Both the position numbers and the translations under genes were made by a program. Positions 48,788 through 57,274 of a stretch of 64,000 nucleotides of DNA are shown in pieces (positions within the stretch are counted from its first letter, which is position 1; each line of letters starts with the position of its first letter). The notes under the pieces were generated by a model, which saw nothing but the letters and a program-made list of their open reading frames with translations, was not told the origin of the DNA and did not search any database. Origin of the DNA: Pseudomonas jinjuensis (GTDB taxonomy: Bacteria > Pseudomonadota > Gammaproteobacteria > Pseudomonadales > Pseudomonadaceae); NCBI RefSeq assembly GCF_900103845.1, contig NZ_FNIJ01000001.1, positions 119,659 to 183,658 of the forward strand, given 5' to 3'.

Positions 48788-50236
48788 ATGTCCATGCTGA
48801 AGAAAGGCCGCCCGGCGCTGTTCGCCGCCTGCCTGCTGAGCCTTGGCGTCGCCGGCGCCATCCTGCCGGCCACCAGCCAGGCCACTGCCACGACGTTCAC
48901 CAGCGAACAGCTGCAGGAACGCATGCTCGAACGCCGTGCCGTCGAAGCGGCCCTGTGGGGCATGCCGCTGGTCAACTTCGACGCCATGCGCCAGGCCTAC
49001 TTCCGCGATGCCGGCGCGAAGTACAACGACATCATGTACTGGTCCGGCCCGTCCGACTGGAAGAACCAGACCACCACGCCGAACCACTCGACCATCTACG
49101 TGATGTTCTTCAGCAACCTGAAGGACGGCCCGGTGGTGTTCGACGTACCGGCCACCAGCAAGGCCTCGCTCTACGGCGCCACCGTGGATGCCTGGACCGC
49201 GCCGCAGATCAACGTCGGCACGCTCGGCGAAGACAAGGGCAAGGGTGCGAAGTACCTGCTGCTGCCGCCCGGATTCAAGGGCGAGGCGCCGGCCGGCTAC
49301 GTGCCGGTGCAGAGCGCCACCAACAACGTCTATGCGCTGTTGCGGGTGATCACAAAGTCCGTCGAGAAAGAGGACCTGGCCGATGGCGTCGACTACCTCA
49401 AGGGCATCAAGGTCTACCCGCTGGCCGACGCCGCCGCGCCGAAGGCCGGCCGCTACATCGATATCGCCGGCAAGGTCTATGACGGCATCGCCAGATTCGA
49501 TTCCAGCTTCTACGAGTCGCTGGCGCGGGTGGTGGACGAAGAGGTGGTGCAGGAGCGCGACATGACCATGATGGGTCAGCTGCGCTCGCTGGATATCGGC
49601 AAGGGCCTGGCGTTCAGGCCGGATGCCCGGCGCAAGGCGATGCTCGAACGCGCCATCGGCGAAGCCCACGCCTACATGATGGAAGGCTACGACAAGACCG
49701 GTAAGACCATCTGGGCCGGCAAGCGCCAGTGGCGGAGCCTGGTTCCGACGGACGTCGCCATCCCCACCAGGTTGTCCTTCATCGAAGGGGACAGGGGCCT
49801 GAACGTGGATGAGCGTGCCTATGCCTGGTTCGGCATGTTCGGTCCGATCGTCCCGCCGGGGCCGCACTTCTATCTGAAGACCTACGAAACCGGCAAGGGC
49901 GAACCCCTGGACGGCGGCCAGAACTACCGCCTGACCATTCCCGCCAACGTGCCGGCCAAGGAGTTCTGGTCGGTGGATGTGTACGACGCGAAGACCGCCG
50001 GCTTCATCCGCGAGGCCAAGGTGGTCGGCCTCGACTCCTACAACAAGTCGATGAAGCAGAACGCCGACGGCACCACCGACCTGTACTTCGGGCCGACGCC
50101 GCCGGCTGGCAATGAAGGCAACTGGATCAGCACCAAGGCCGGAGAGCGCTTCTTCACCCTGTTCCGCATCTACGGTCCGGACCGCGACAAGCTGAAGGGC
50201 GGGTGGGTGCTGAACGACATCGAGCAGATCAAGTAA
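48788..50236 (+). CDS. Exported DUF1254/DUF1214 protein
   Basis: A 482-aa protein with a signal peptide (SMLKKGRPALFAACLLSLGV, cleavage after the SQA near residue 33). DUF1254 region: RRAVEAALWGMPLVNFDAMRQAYF and DGPVVFDVPATSKASLYGATVDAW. DUF1214 region: FWSVDVYDAKTAGFIREAKVVGLDSYNKSM and RFFTLFRIYGPDRDKLKGGWVLND. AGAGGA suits ATG 48788; ATG 48782 is in frame but too close. It is divergent in sequence from its neighbour at 47224, so the pair is not a recent duplication. Confidence 0.87.
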   Translation: MSMLKKGRPALFAACLLSLGVAGAILPATSQATATTFTSEQLQERMLERRAVEAALWGMPLVNFDAMRQAYFRDAGAKYNDIMYWSGPSDWKNQTTTPNHSTIYVMFFSNLKDGPVVFDVPATSKASLYGATVDAWTAPQINVGTLGEDKGKGAKYLLLPPGFKGEAPAGYVPVQSATNNVYALLRVITKSVEKEDLADGVDYLKGIKVYPLADAAAPKAGRYIDIAGKVYDGIARFDSSFYESLARVVDEEVVQERDMTMMGQLRSLDIGKGLAFRPDARRKAMLERAIGEAHAYMMEGYDKTGKTIWAGKRQWRSLVPTDVAIPTRLSFIEGDRGLNVDERAYAWFGMFGPIVPPGPHFYLKTYETGKGEPLDGGQNYRLTIPANVPAKEFWSVDVYDAKTAGFIREAKVVGLDSYNKSMKQNADGTTDLYFGPTPPAGNEGNWISTKAGERFFTLFRIYGPDRDKLKGGWVLNDIEQIK

Positions 50237-50313
50237 ACCACTGCCGCTCTGCACTCCGCCTGGCGGCTACTGGCGTCCGGGCGGAGGTGGGGCTGCCGAT
50301 TCAAGGTACCTCC

Positions 50314-51420
50314 ATGAGCGGAATCCCATCCATTCCGGCGTCGGCAGTTGCCTGGCCGGCCGGCGTCGCCCTGCGCGACGAGACCGACATGCGCCAGCTC
50401 GACTGGCCGCGCATCGCCGCCTATCTGGCCGGCCACGGCCTGGTGCTGGACCCGCACATGCCGCCGCGCCAGTTCGTCGGCGGCCTGGCCAATTTCAACT
50501 TCCTGGTGCGGGTCAACGACACCTGGATGGTGCTGCGCCGTCCGCCGGATGGCCCGCTGCCGCCCGGCGCCAACGACATGGCCCGGGAACACAGGATTCT
50601 TTCGCGGCTGTGGGAGGAACTGCCGTTCGCCTCCCGCAGCCATCACCTGTGCGAAGACCCGGAGATCGCCGGCGCACCCTTCCTGCTGGTGGAATTCCGT
50701 TCCGGGCTGGTGCTGCATGGCGGCAGTCTCGGCCCGCTGGAACCGACCGTCGAAACCGGTCAGGGCCTGTCGCGGATGCTGGTGGACACCCTGGCGGCCA
50801 TCCATGCCGTCGATCCCGAGCGCATCGGGCTGGGCGGCCTGGGGCGCCCGGAAGGTTTCTTCCGCCGCACGGCGCAGGGCTGGATCAGGCGTGCCGAGCT
50901 GGCCAGCGGCGGCGAGCTATGCCGCGCCGCGCAGGAAGCCGCCGGCTGGCTGCAGCGCTGCGCCGATCCGGCCGACAGCGCGCCGGTGCTGCTGCACAAC
51001 GATTTCAAGCTGAACAACATCATCCTCGACCCGCAGACGCTCAGGCCGAACGCGGTGGTGGACTGGGACATGGGCACCCGCGGCGACGCGCTGTTCGACC
51101 TGACCACGCTGCTCAGCTACTGGAGCGAGCCGGGCGACCCCGACTGCATGTTGCGGCTGGAACAGATGCCCTCGCTGAACCCGGGTTTCGCCAGCCGCGA
51201 GTCCGTTGCCGCGGCCTACGCCAGGGCCACCGGCCGCTCGCTGGCGGACATCAAGCCGTACCGCGTACTGACCACCTTCAAGCTCGGCGTGGTGTTCCAG
51301 CAGTTGCACAGCCGCTACGTCAGCGGCGAGACCAGCGATCCGCGCTATGTCGGCTTCGGCCAGCTGGGCCTGGAGCTGCACGAATTCACTCTCGACGTCA
51401 TCAACGATCGTATCTTCTGA
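50314..51420 (+). CDS. APH-family kinase, LvaA / ACAD10-11 kinase-domain-like
   Basis: A 368-aa phosphotransferase of the aminoglycoside-kinase fold. Kinase motifs are visible: LANFNFLVRVNDTWMVLRRPP (nucleotide-binding strands with Arg/Lys), the catalytic loop VLLHNDFKLNNIILDP (H-N-D-x-x-x-x-N) and the magnesium-binding AVVDWDMGTRGDALFDL. It is followed after 10 bases by an acyl-CoA dehydrogenase. In Pseudomonas LvaA and in mammalian ACAD10/11, this kinase type phosphorylates 4-hydroxyacyl-CoAs before a dehydrogenase-fold partner eliminates phosphate. A similar role is likely here; antibiotic resistance is unlikely given the context. Confidence 0.85.
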   Translation: MSGIPSIPASAVAWPAGVALRDETDMRQLDWPRIAAYLAGHGLVLDPHMPPRQFVGGLANFNFLVRVNDTWMVLRRPPDGPLPPGANDMAREHRILSRLWEELPFASRSHHLCEDPEIAGAPFLLVEFRSGLVLHGGSLGPLEPTVETGQGLSRMLVDTLAAIHAVDPERIGLGGLGRPEGFFRRTAQGWIRRAELASGGELCRAAQEAAGWLQRCADPADSAPVLLHNDFKLNNIILDPQTLRPNAVVDWDMGTRGDALFDLTTLLSYWSEPGDPDCMLRLEQMPSLNPGFASRESVAAAYARATGRSLADIKPYRVLTTFKLGVVFQQLHSRYVSGETSDPRYVGFGQLGLELHEFTLDVINDRIF

Positions 51421-51430
51421 GGTAACCAGG

Positions 51431-52600
51431 ATGGATTTCACTCTGCCGCCCGAACTGCAGGAACTGCGCGAACGCACCCGTTCCTTCGTCCGCGAAGTCG
51501 TCATTCCCTACGAAAGGGACGCGCGCCGCACCGCCCACGGCCCCGATGAGTCCCTGCGCCTGGAGCTGGTCGAGCACGCCCGCGCCGCCGGCCTGCTCAG
51601 TTCCCACGTGGACAAGGAGTGGGGCGGGCTCGGCCTGTCCCACGTCGGCAAGGCGGTGGTGTTCGAGCAGGCCGGCTACTCGATGCTCGGCCCGGTCGCC
51701 CTGCACATCGCCGCGCCCGACGAGGGCAACATGCACATGCTGCAGGAGATCTGCAGCGAGGAGCAGAAGGCGCGCTGGCTGAAGCCGCTGGCCTCGGGCC
51801 GGGTGCGTTCCTGCTTCTGCATGACCGAACCGTCGCCCGGCGCCGGCGCCGATCCGTCGCTGCTGAAGACCACCGCGGTGAAGGACGGCGACGACTTCGT
51901 CATCAACGGCCGCAAGTGGCTGATCACCGGCGCGGACGGCGCGGCCTTCGCCATCGTCATGGCGCGCACCTTCGTCGACGGCGAGGATGTAGGCGCGACC
52001 ATGTTCGTCACCGACCTGCCGGCCAGGGGCTTCGAGATCGTCCGCGAGCTGGACAGCATGGATTCGTCGTTCAGCGGCGGGCATGCCGAGATCGTATTCG
52101 ACAACCTGCGCGTCCCGGCCCGCGACGTGCTCGGCGAGATTGGCGCCGGCTTCCGCTACGCCCAGGTGCGCCTGGTGCCGGCGCGCCTGACCCACTGCAT
52201 GCGCTGGCTCGGCGCCGCCCAGCGCGCCCACGACATCGCCAGCGACTACGCGCGCAAGCGCGAGGCCTTCGGCAGCAGGCTGGTTGCCCACGAGGGCATC
52301 GGCTTCATGCTCGCCGACAACCAGATCGACCTGCACACCACGCGCCTGGCGATCTGGCACACCGCCTGGCTGCTGGATCAGGGCGAGCGGGGCAACAGCG
52401 AGAGCAGCATGACCAAGGTGTTCGCCTCGGAAGCCATCTGGCGCGTGGTCGACCGCAGCCTGCAGATCCTCGGCGGCCTGGGCGTGACCCGGGATACCGA
52501 GGTGGAGCGCATCTTCCGCGACGTGCGTGCCTTCCGCATCTACGACGGCCCGTCGGAAGTGCATCGCTGGAGCCTGGCGAAGAAGATCGCCAAGGGCTGA
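51431..52600 (+). CDS. Acyl-CoA dehydrogenase, LvaC / ACAD10-11-like
   Basis: A 389-aa dehydrogenase-fold protein. CMTEPSPGAGADPSLLKTTA replaces the usual TEPGAGSD motif with a longer version, INGRKWLITGAD follows, and the C-terminus reads LQILGGLGVTRDTEVERIFRDVRAFRIYDGPSEVHRWSLAKKI, with Asp where MCAD has its catalytic Glu. IYDGPSEVHR is the ACAD10/11 type. It is only distantly related to the two other dehydrogenases of the island. Coupled to the kinase gene by a 10-base gap, it probably converts a 4-phosphoacyl-CoA to an enoyl-CoA. Confidence 0.87.
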   Translation: MDFTLPPELQELRERTRSFVREVVIPYERDARRTAHGPDESLRLELVEHARAAGLLSSHVDKEWGGLGLSHVGKAVVFEQAGYSMLGPVALHIAAPDEGNMHMLQEICSEEQKARWLKPLASGRVRSCFCMTEPSPGAGADPSLLKTTAVKDGDDFVINGRKWLITGADGAAFAIVMARTFVDGEDVGATMFVTDLPARGFEIVRELDSMDSSFSGGHAEIVFDNLRVPARDVLGEIGAGFRYAQVRLVPARLTHCMRWLGAAQRAHDIASDYARKREAFGSRLVAHEGIGFMLADNQIDLHTTRLAIWHTAWLLDQGERGNSESSMTKVFASEAIWRVVDRSLQILGGLGVTRDTEVERIFRDVRAFRIYDGPSEVHRWSLAKKIAKG

Positions 52601-52615
52601 TGCTCGTTGTCCTGT

Positions 52616-52636
52616 CCTCTCCCGCAACGGGGGAGG
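52616..52636. terminator. Hairpin between convergent genes
   Basis: CCTCTCCCG (52616-52624) pairs with CGGGGGAGG (52628-52636) over a CAA loop with one G-U pair, located between the convergent dehydrogenase and marR genes. There is no T-run. Confidence 0.45.
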
Positions 52637-52643
52637 GCGGGGC

Positions 52644-53087
52644 TCATTCCACCCGCTGCTGGTGGCGAAGCGCCTGGTTCACCGTCAGCCAGCCCTGCAC
52701 CGCGTCCTCTCCCGCCTCGCTGAAGGCCCGTTCCAGCAGACGCGCCTGTTCCAGACGCAGGGCCTTTTCCAGCCTGATGCCTTCCTCGGTCAGCCCGAGC
52801 AGCCGTTTGCGCTTGTCAGTGGGCGACGCCTCGCTGCTGATCAGGTGCATTTCCAGCAATTGCCGCAGCGGCATGTTCAGCGCCTGCTTGCTCACGCCGA
52901 GGGCGGCGAGCAGCTCCTTCACGCTGAGGCCCGGATAACGGGCGACGAAGAACAGGATGCGGTGGTGCACCCGGCTCAGGCCGCGGCGGCCGAGCATCTC
53001 GTCGGGTTTCGCGGTGAATGCCCGGTAGCCGAAGAAGAAGTCTTCCATGGCTTGCAGCTGAACGGTCGTCCGCATTAGGTCAGGCAT
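52644..53087 (-). CDS. MarR-family transcriptional regulator
   Basis: A 147-aa winged-helix regulator. The recognition region is LSVKELLAALGVSKQALNMPLRQLLEMHLI (residues ~55-85), followed by the wing SSEASPTDKRKRLLGLTEEGIRLEKAL. HHRILFFVARYPGL precedes it, as in MarR/SlyA proteins. It is convergent with the kinase/dehydrogenase genes and divergent from the aminotransferase gene 80 bases away, so the latter or its own gene is the more likely target. Effector unknown. Confidence 0.9.
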   Translation of the reverse strand: MPDLMRTTVQLQAMEDFFFGYRAFTAKPDEMLGRRGLSRVHHRILFFVARYPGLSVKELLAALGVSKQALNMPLRQLLEMHLISSEASPTDKRKRLLGLTEEGIRLEKALRLEQARLLERAFSEAGEDAVQGWLTVNQALRHQQRVE

Positions 53088-53167
53088 ATTGACGTATCCG
53101 CGAGGGCAACGTAGTTTCGGTCAACCAGTTTGACCCATTTTCCCCTGCCTACGCTACCGGTGATCCC

Positions 53168-54334
53168 ATGGCCTTCTCCGAACGCATCGCCCGCCTGAAA
53201 AGCTCCCTGATCCGAGAAATCCTTGCCGCGGCGCAGCGTCCGGAAGTGATGTCCTTCGCCGGCGGCCTGCCGGCCGAGCCGATGCTGCCCAGGGTCGAGT
53301 GGGCGGACATGCCGGCGAGCATGGGCCAGTACGGCATGAGCGAGGGCGAGCCGGCATTGCGCGAGGCCATCGCCGCCGAGGCGCGCAAGCTCGGCGTGCC
53401 CTGCGAGGCGAGCCAGGTGCTGATCGTCAGCGGCTCGCAGCAGACCCTCGACCTGGCCAGCAAGCTGTTCATCGATCCGGGCACCGAGGTGCTGCTCGAA
53501 GCGCCGACCTACCTGGCCGCGCTGCAGGCCTTCCAGCTGTTCGGCGCCGACTGCCTGACCGTGCCGCTGGGCGCCGAGGGTCCGGACGTCGCCGCGCTGC
53601 GCCAGCGCCTGGAAACCAGCAAGCCGGCCTTTGCCTACCTGATCCCGACCTTCCAGAATCCGTCCGGCGTGCGCTACAGCGAAGAGCGCCGTGACGAAGT
53701 CGCCGCCATCCTCGACGAGTTCGGCGTGACCCTGATCGAAGACGAACCCTATCGCGAGCTGGTGTTCGACGCAGGCGCCGCCACCCCGCTGGTCAGCCGC
53801 CTGAAGAAGGCCAGCTGGATCTACACCGGCACCGTCTCCAAGACCCTGCTGCCGGGCCTGCGCGTCGGTTTCCTGATCGCCACCCCGGACCTGTTCCCGC
53901 ACCTGCTGCGCCTCAAGCAGTCGGCCGACCTGCACACCAACCGCATCGGCCAGTGGCAGGCGCTGCAGTGGTTCGGCACCGAGGCGTACAGCGGCCACCT
54001 GGCCGAGCTGCGCGACTTCTATCGCATCCGCCGCGACGCCATGCAGGTGCAGCTGGAGCAGCACTTCGGCGACCTGGCCGAGTGGAACGTGCCCCAGGGC
54101 GGGCTGTTCTTCTGGCTGACCCTGAAGCACAAGATCGACACCCGCAGCCTGCTCGACCAGGCGCTGAAGCAGAACGTCGCCTTCATGCCCGGCGAACCCT
54201 TCTTCACCGACCCGGATGCCAATCCCGGCCATCTGCGCCTGAACTTCAGCCACGTCGCTCCCGAGCGCCTGGGCGAGGGCCTGCGTCGCCTGGCTGCGGT
54301 CATCCGTGAGGCGCAAGCGGCCCAGGCCGCCTGA
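53168..54334 (+). CDS. PLP-dependent aminotransferase (LysN/ARO8-like, MocR core)
   Basis: A 388-aa fold-type-I aminotransferase without the N-terminal GntR domain found in MocR regulators. Motifs: FAGGLPAEPMLP, YGMSEGEPALREAIA, IVSGSQQTLDLASKLFIDPGT, PTFQNPSGVRYS, and the PLP lysine in YTGTVSKTLLPGLRVGF (around residue 223). Relatives act on 2-aminoadipate, aromatic or branched amino acids; the substrate cannot be fixed from sequence. It is 10 bases upstream of a GST-like gene and divergent from marR, suggesting a small regulated unit. Confidence 0.88.
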   Translation: MAFSERIARLKSSLIREILAAAQRPEVMSFAGGLPAEPMLPRVEWADMPASMGQYGMSEGEPALREAIAAEARKLGVPCEASQVLIVSGSQQTLDLASKLFIDPGTEVLLEAPTYLAALQAFQLFGADCLTVPLGAEGPDVAALRQRLETSKPAFAYLIPTFQNPSGVRYSEERRDEVAAILDEFGVTLIEDEPYRELVFDAGAATPLVSRLKKASWIYTGTVSKTLLPGLRVGFLIATPDLFPHLLRLKQSADLHTNRIGQWQALQWFGTEAYSGHLAELRDFYRIRRDAMQVQLEQHFGDLAEWNVPQGGLFFWLTLKHKIDTRSLLDQALKQNVAFMPGEPFFTDPDANPGHLRLNFSHVAPERLGEGLRRLAAVIREAQAAQAA

Positions 54335-54343
54335 GGAGGGACG

Positions 54344-54946
54344 ATGTACAAGGTCTACGGCGATCATCTGTCCGGCAACTGCTACAAGGTCAAGCTGGCC
54401 CTGCACCTGCTCGGCCGGGAATACCAGTGGCAGCCGGTGGACATCCTCAAGGGCGGGACGCAGACCCCGGAGTTCCTGGCGAAGAACCCCAACGGCAAGG
54501 TGCCGGTGCTGGAGCTGGAAGACGGCTCCTGCCTGTGGGAGTCCAACGCCATCCTCAACTTCCTCGCCGACGGCAGCGACCTGCTGCCGAGCGAGCCGCG
54601 CCTGCGCACCCAGGTGCTGCAGTGGCAGTTCTTCGAGCAGTACAGCCACGAGCCGTACGTGGCGGTGGCGCGCTTCATCCAGTTCTACCTGGGCCTGCCG
54701 GAAGAGCGCCGCGCCGAGTACGAGAACTGCCACAAGGGCGGCTACAAGGCGCTGGACGTGATGGAGAAACAGCTGCGGCAGACGCCGTACCTGGTGGGCG
54801 AGCGCTATTCCATCGCCGACATCTCCCTCTACGCCTATACCCACGTGGCCCACGAGGGCGGCTTCGACCTCTCCGGCTACCCGGCGATCAACGCCTGGCT
54901 GGAACGGGTGGCGGCGCATCCGCGACACGTGACGATGCTCGGCTGA
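54344..54946 (+). CDS. Glutathione S-transferase-like protein
   Basis: A 200-aa protein with an N-terminal thioredoxin-like GST domain (SGNCYKVKLALHLLGREYQWQPVDILKGG, the KVPVLELEDG cis-proline loop and LWESNAILNFLA for glutathione binding) and a C-terminal helical domain (LVGERYSIADISLYAYTHVAHEGGFDLSGYPAINAWL). The SGNCYK segment has the active-site Ser/Cys of beta or theta-like enzymes. Co-transcribed with the aminotransferase; a terminator follows. Substrate unknown. Confidence 0.9.
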   Translation: MYKVYGDHLSGNCYKVKLALHLLGREYQWQPVDILKGGTQTPEFLAKNPNGKVPVLELEDGSCLWESNAILNFLADGSDLLPSEPRLRTQVLQWQFFEQYSHEPYVAVARFIQFYLGLPEERRAEYENCHKGGYKALDVMEKQLRQTPYLVGERYSIADISLYAYTHVAHEGGFDLSGYPAINAWLERVAAHPRHVTMLG

Positions 54947-54967
54947 GCCTCGGCCCGCCCCCCGGAG

Positions 54968-54992
54968 AGCCCGCGATTTTCGCGGGCTTTTC
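54968..54992 (+). terminator. Rho-independent terminator after GST gene
   Basis: AGCCCGCGA (54968-54976) pairs perfectly with TCGCGGGCT (54980-54988) across a TTT loop, followed by TTTTC. Confidence 0.8.
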
Positions 54993-55031
54993 GTATCCGG
55001 CCGCCTGACATCCGCCTCCCGCCGGTGCGGC

Positions 55032-55045
55032 TTGACCGGTATCAA
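55032..55045 (+). promoter_or_regulatory. ANR/FNR box upstream of hemerythrin gene
   Basis: TTGAC-CGGT-ATCAA matches the ANR consensus TTGAT-N4-ATCAA at 9 of 10 fixed positions. If it sits near -41.5, transcription would start around 55080, some 65 bases before the ATG. This suggests induction at low oxygen, as reported for the P. aeruginosa homologue. Confidence 0.75.
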
Positions 55046-55145
55046 GATGCCACGACCCTGCCACTCCTAAGCTCAGCGCCCAGTTTCGCCCGCAACAGTA
55101 CCGGGGCCTGGCGGGCTGTCTCATTACCCCGGAAAGGAGGGGAAA

Positions 55146-55607
55146 ATGGCCTATCTGGTCTGGCAGGACGATCTGAACACCGGGATCCAGGTCATCGACA
55201 ATCAGCACAAGCGCATCGTCGAGATGATCAACCATCTGCACCACGCCCAGCAGACGCACGACCGCAGCGAGCTCGGCGGCGTCATCGAGGAGCTGGTGGA
55301 CTACACCCTGTCGCACTTCGCCTTCGAGGAGACCCTGATGGAGGACGCCGGCTACCAGTTCAGCCGGGCGCACAAGAAGGTGCACGAACTCTTCATCAAG
55401 CGGGTGTCGGAGTACCGGCTGCGCTTCGAGGCGGGCGAGGACGTCGCCGAGGAACTCAAGGGCATGCTCGGGCGCTGGCTGTTCAACCATATCCGCAACG
55501 ATGACTCGAACTACGTGGACGCGGTGAAGGCGAGCATGCACGAGTTGACCAGCGATCACAGTTCCGGCGGCTGGCTGTCGCGTTCGCTGAAGCGATTCTT
55601 TGGCTGA
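55146..55607 (+). CDS. Bacteriohemerythrin (PA1673/Mhr-like)
   Basis: A 153-aa oxygen-binding diiron protein. The hemerythrin ligands are visible: H in [16 protein letters not shown] and E in [20 protein letters not shown] in [10 protein letters not shown], and the C-terminal H-x4-D in [16 protein letters not shown]. The sequence is very close to the P. aeruginosa protein used to bind oxygen under microaerobic conditions, and the same ANR-type control is indicated upstream. AAAGGAGG before the ATG is a strong ribosome-binding site. A C-terminal basic tail (RSLKRFFG) is conserved in this group. Confidence 0.93.
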   Translation: MAYLVWQDDLNTGIQVIDNQHKRIVEMINHLHHAQQTHDRSELGGVIEELVDYTLSHFAFEETLMEDAGYQFSRAHKKVHELFIKRVSEYRLRFEAGEDVAEELKGMLGRWLFNHIRNDDSNYVDAVKASMHELTSDHSSGGWLSRSLKRFFG

Positions 55608-55678
55608 GCGGACGCGGAACGCCGTCCGTCGATCTATGCTCAGACCGCAATAATCACAGTGCCCAGGGGGAGTCGAGC

Positions 55679-56533
55679 ATGAAATGGCTGGTTCGTAGTC
55701 TGATCCTGATTGCAGCGATGGTATCGACGGGCGCCGCGCTGGCGGCCGAAGGCAGCGGTGGTGATGCGGAACAGGCGCAGCGCGCCAGGCAGTTGCTGGA
55801 GAAGGCCGTGGCCTACTACCAGAAGGAAGGCGACAAGGCGTTCGCCGCCTTCAGCCGCCAGGGGGAATTCATCGACGGCGAACTGTACGTCTACGTGGTC
55901 AACAGCAAGGGCGTGATGCTCGCCAGCGGCGGCCCCTCGGTGGTGCTGATCGGCCGCGACATCACCCCGTCCCTCGACCGCACCCTGCGCGACGATTTCC
56001 AGAAGGCGCTGAAAACATCCGAAAGCGGCAGGATAGAAGAGGCCGAGTACCGCTGGAAGAACTGGGCGGACGGCCGCATCGAGCGCAAGCACGCCTACTA
56101 CCAGCGCGTCGACGACCGCATCTTCGCCGTCGGCTACTACATCCCGCGGGCGGAGCCGGCGCAGGCCCAGGCGATGCTGGACAAGGTGGTCAAGGCCGTC
56201 GAGACGGAGCCGGAGGCGACCTTCAAGCGCATCAACGACCTGGACGAGGAGTTCATCGAGGATGACCTGTACGCCTTCGTGGTCGACCTGAATACCTCCC
56301 GCTACGTCGCCCACGGCTTCAACGCGCGGATGATCGGCACCGACTTCAGCAGCGTCAAGGACCCGGCCGGCAACCCCATCGGCCACGCCATGCTGCAACT
56401 GGTGAAGGACAAGGGCGAAGGCACCTTCGACTACCAGTGGCGCAACCCGGTAACCGACAAGATCGAGAACAAGCACGCCTTCCTGCACAAGGTGGACAAC
56501 TACCTGGTGGCGGTGGGGTACTACACCCGCTGA
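55679..56533 (+). CDS. Periplasmic tandem Cache-domain protein
   Basis: A 284-aa protein with a signal peptide (MKWLVRSLILIAAMVSTGAA, then LAAEG) and no other membrane segment. Two repeats of a Cache_2/sCache-like domain are visible: residues ~30-155 (FAAFSRQGEFIDGELYVYVVNSKGVMLASG ... HAYYQRVDDRIFAVGYYIP) and ~160-284 (FKRINDLDEEFIEDDLYAFVVDLNTSRYVAHGF ... HAFLHKVDNYLVAVGYYTR). Such domains bind small carboxylates in chemoreceptors and kinases, but here there is no signalling domain, so it may be a soluble periplasmic ligand-binding partner. It lies downstream of the hemerythrin gene. Confidence 0.82.
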   Translation: MKWLVRSLILIAAMVSTGAALAAEGSGGDAEQAQRARQLLEKAVAYYQKEGDKAFAAFSRQGEFIDGELYVYVVNSKGVMLASGGPSVVLIGRDITPSLDRTLRDDFQKALKTSESGRIEEAEYRWKNWADGRIERKHAYYQRVDDRIFAVGYYIPRAEPAQAQAMLDKVVKAVETEPEATFKRINDLDEEFIEDDLYAFVVDLNTSRYVAHGFNARMIGTDFSSVKDPAGNPIGHAMLQLVKDKGEGTFDYQWRNPVTDKIENKHAFLHKVDNYLVAVGYYTR

Positions 56534-56548
56534 GGCATACGGGAACGA

Positions 56549-56575
56549 AAAAACCGGCCTGATGGGCCGGTTTTT
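56549..56575. terminator. Bidirectional terminator between Cache gene and folE
   Basis: CCGGCC (56554-56559) and GGCCGG (56565-56570), flanked by an A-run before and TTTTT after, form a stem that can extend through the A/T flanks. It serves both the Cache gene and the oncoming folE gene. Confidence 0.8.
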
Positions 56576-56599
56576 CATTGGCTGCCGTTTGGCGGCTCC

Positions 56600-56650
56600 G
56601 CGTAGGGCATAACGCGCCAGCGCTATCCGCCACACCGTCTGTGCCCTGCG
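56600..56650. repeat. CGTAGGGC-type intergenic repeat
   Basis: CGTAGGGCATAACGCGCCAG followed by CGCTATCCGCC resembles the unit at 60181-60212 (CGTAGGGCGAATAACGCGCC, then AGCGTTATCCGCC), another dispersed short repeat. Confidence 0.6.
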
Positions 56651-56656
56651 CGGGAC

Positions 56657-57202
56657 TCAGCGAATCAGGCTGAGGAACTCGCTGCGGGTCGCGGCGTTGT
56701 CGCGGAACTCGCCGAGCATCACCGAGGTGACCATCGACGAATTCTGCTTCTCCACACCGCGCATCATCATGCACATGTGCTTGGCCTCGATCACCACGGC
56801 CACGCCGAGCGCGCCGGTGACCTGCTGGACCGCCTCGGCGATCTGCCGCGACATGTTTTCCTGGATCTGCAGGCGGCGGGCGAACATGTCGACGATGCGC
56901 GCCACCTTCGACAGGCCGAGCACCTTGCCGTTCGGGATGTAGGCGACATGCGCCTTGCCGATGAAGGGCAGCAGGTGGTGTTCGCACAGCGAGTACAGCT
57001 CGATGTCCTTGACCAGCACCATCTCGCTGTTGTCGGAGCTGAACAGCGCGCCGTTGACGATTTCCTCCAGCGTCTGCTGGTAGCCGCGGCAGAGGTACTG
57101 CATGGCCTTCGCCGCGCGCTTGGGCGTATCGACGAGACCTTCGCGGGTGACGTCCTCGCCGAGCTGGGTGAGGATCGCCGAGTAGTTTTGTTCCAGGGAC
57201 AT
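56657..57202 (-). CDS. folE: GTP cyclohydrolase I
   Basis: A 181-aa type-I GTP cyclohydrolase, first step of folate (dihydroneopterin triphosphate) synthesis. Zinc ligands and signature are in [24 protein letters not shown] (Cys, His) and [21 protein letters not shown] (second Cys). The N-terminal frame extends to 57262, but ATG 57202 ([11 protein letters not shown]) gives the usual length. It corresponds to PA1674, one of two folE copies in P. aeruginosa. Followed on the same strand, upstream, by the Smr gene. Confidence 0.94.
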   Translation of the reverse strand: MSLEQNYSAILTQLGEDVTREGLVDTPKRAAKAMQYLCRGYQQTLEEIVNGALFSSDNSEMVLVKDIELYSLCEHHLLPFIGKAHVAYIPNGKVLGLSKVARIVDMFARRLQIQENMSRQIAEAVQQVTGALGVAVVIEAKHMCMMMRGVEKQNSSMVTSVMLGEFRDNAATRSEFLSLIR

Positions 57203-57274
57203 GTAGCTACCTGTAGGCGTTTGGAGTGGGCGGAGGGTAGGGCGCGGGCGGCGTGCTGGCAAGGACCGGACGAG

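Noticed and set aside
50314-51420. Aminoglycoside resistance gene
   Set aside because: The kinase fold is shared, but the tight coupling to an acyl-CoA dehydrogenase and the catabolic context point to a hydroxyacyl-CoA kinase.
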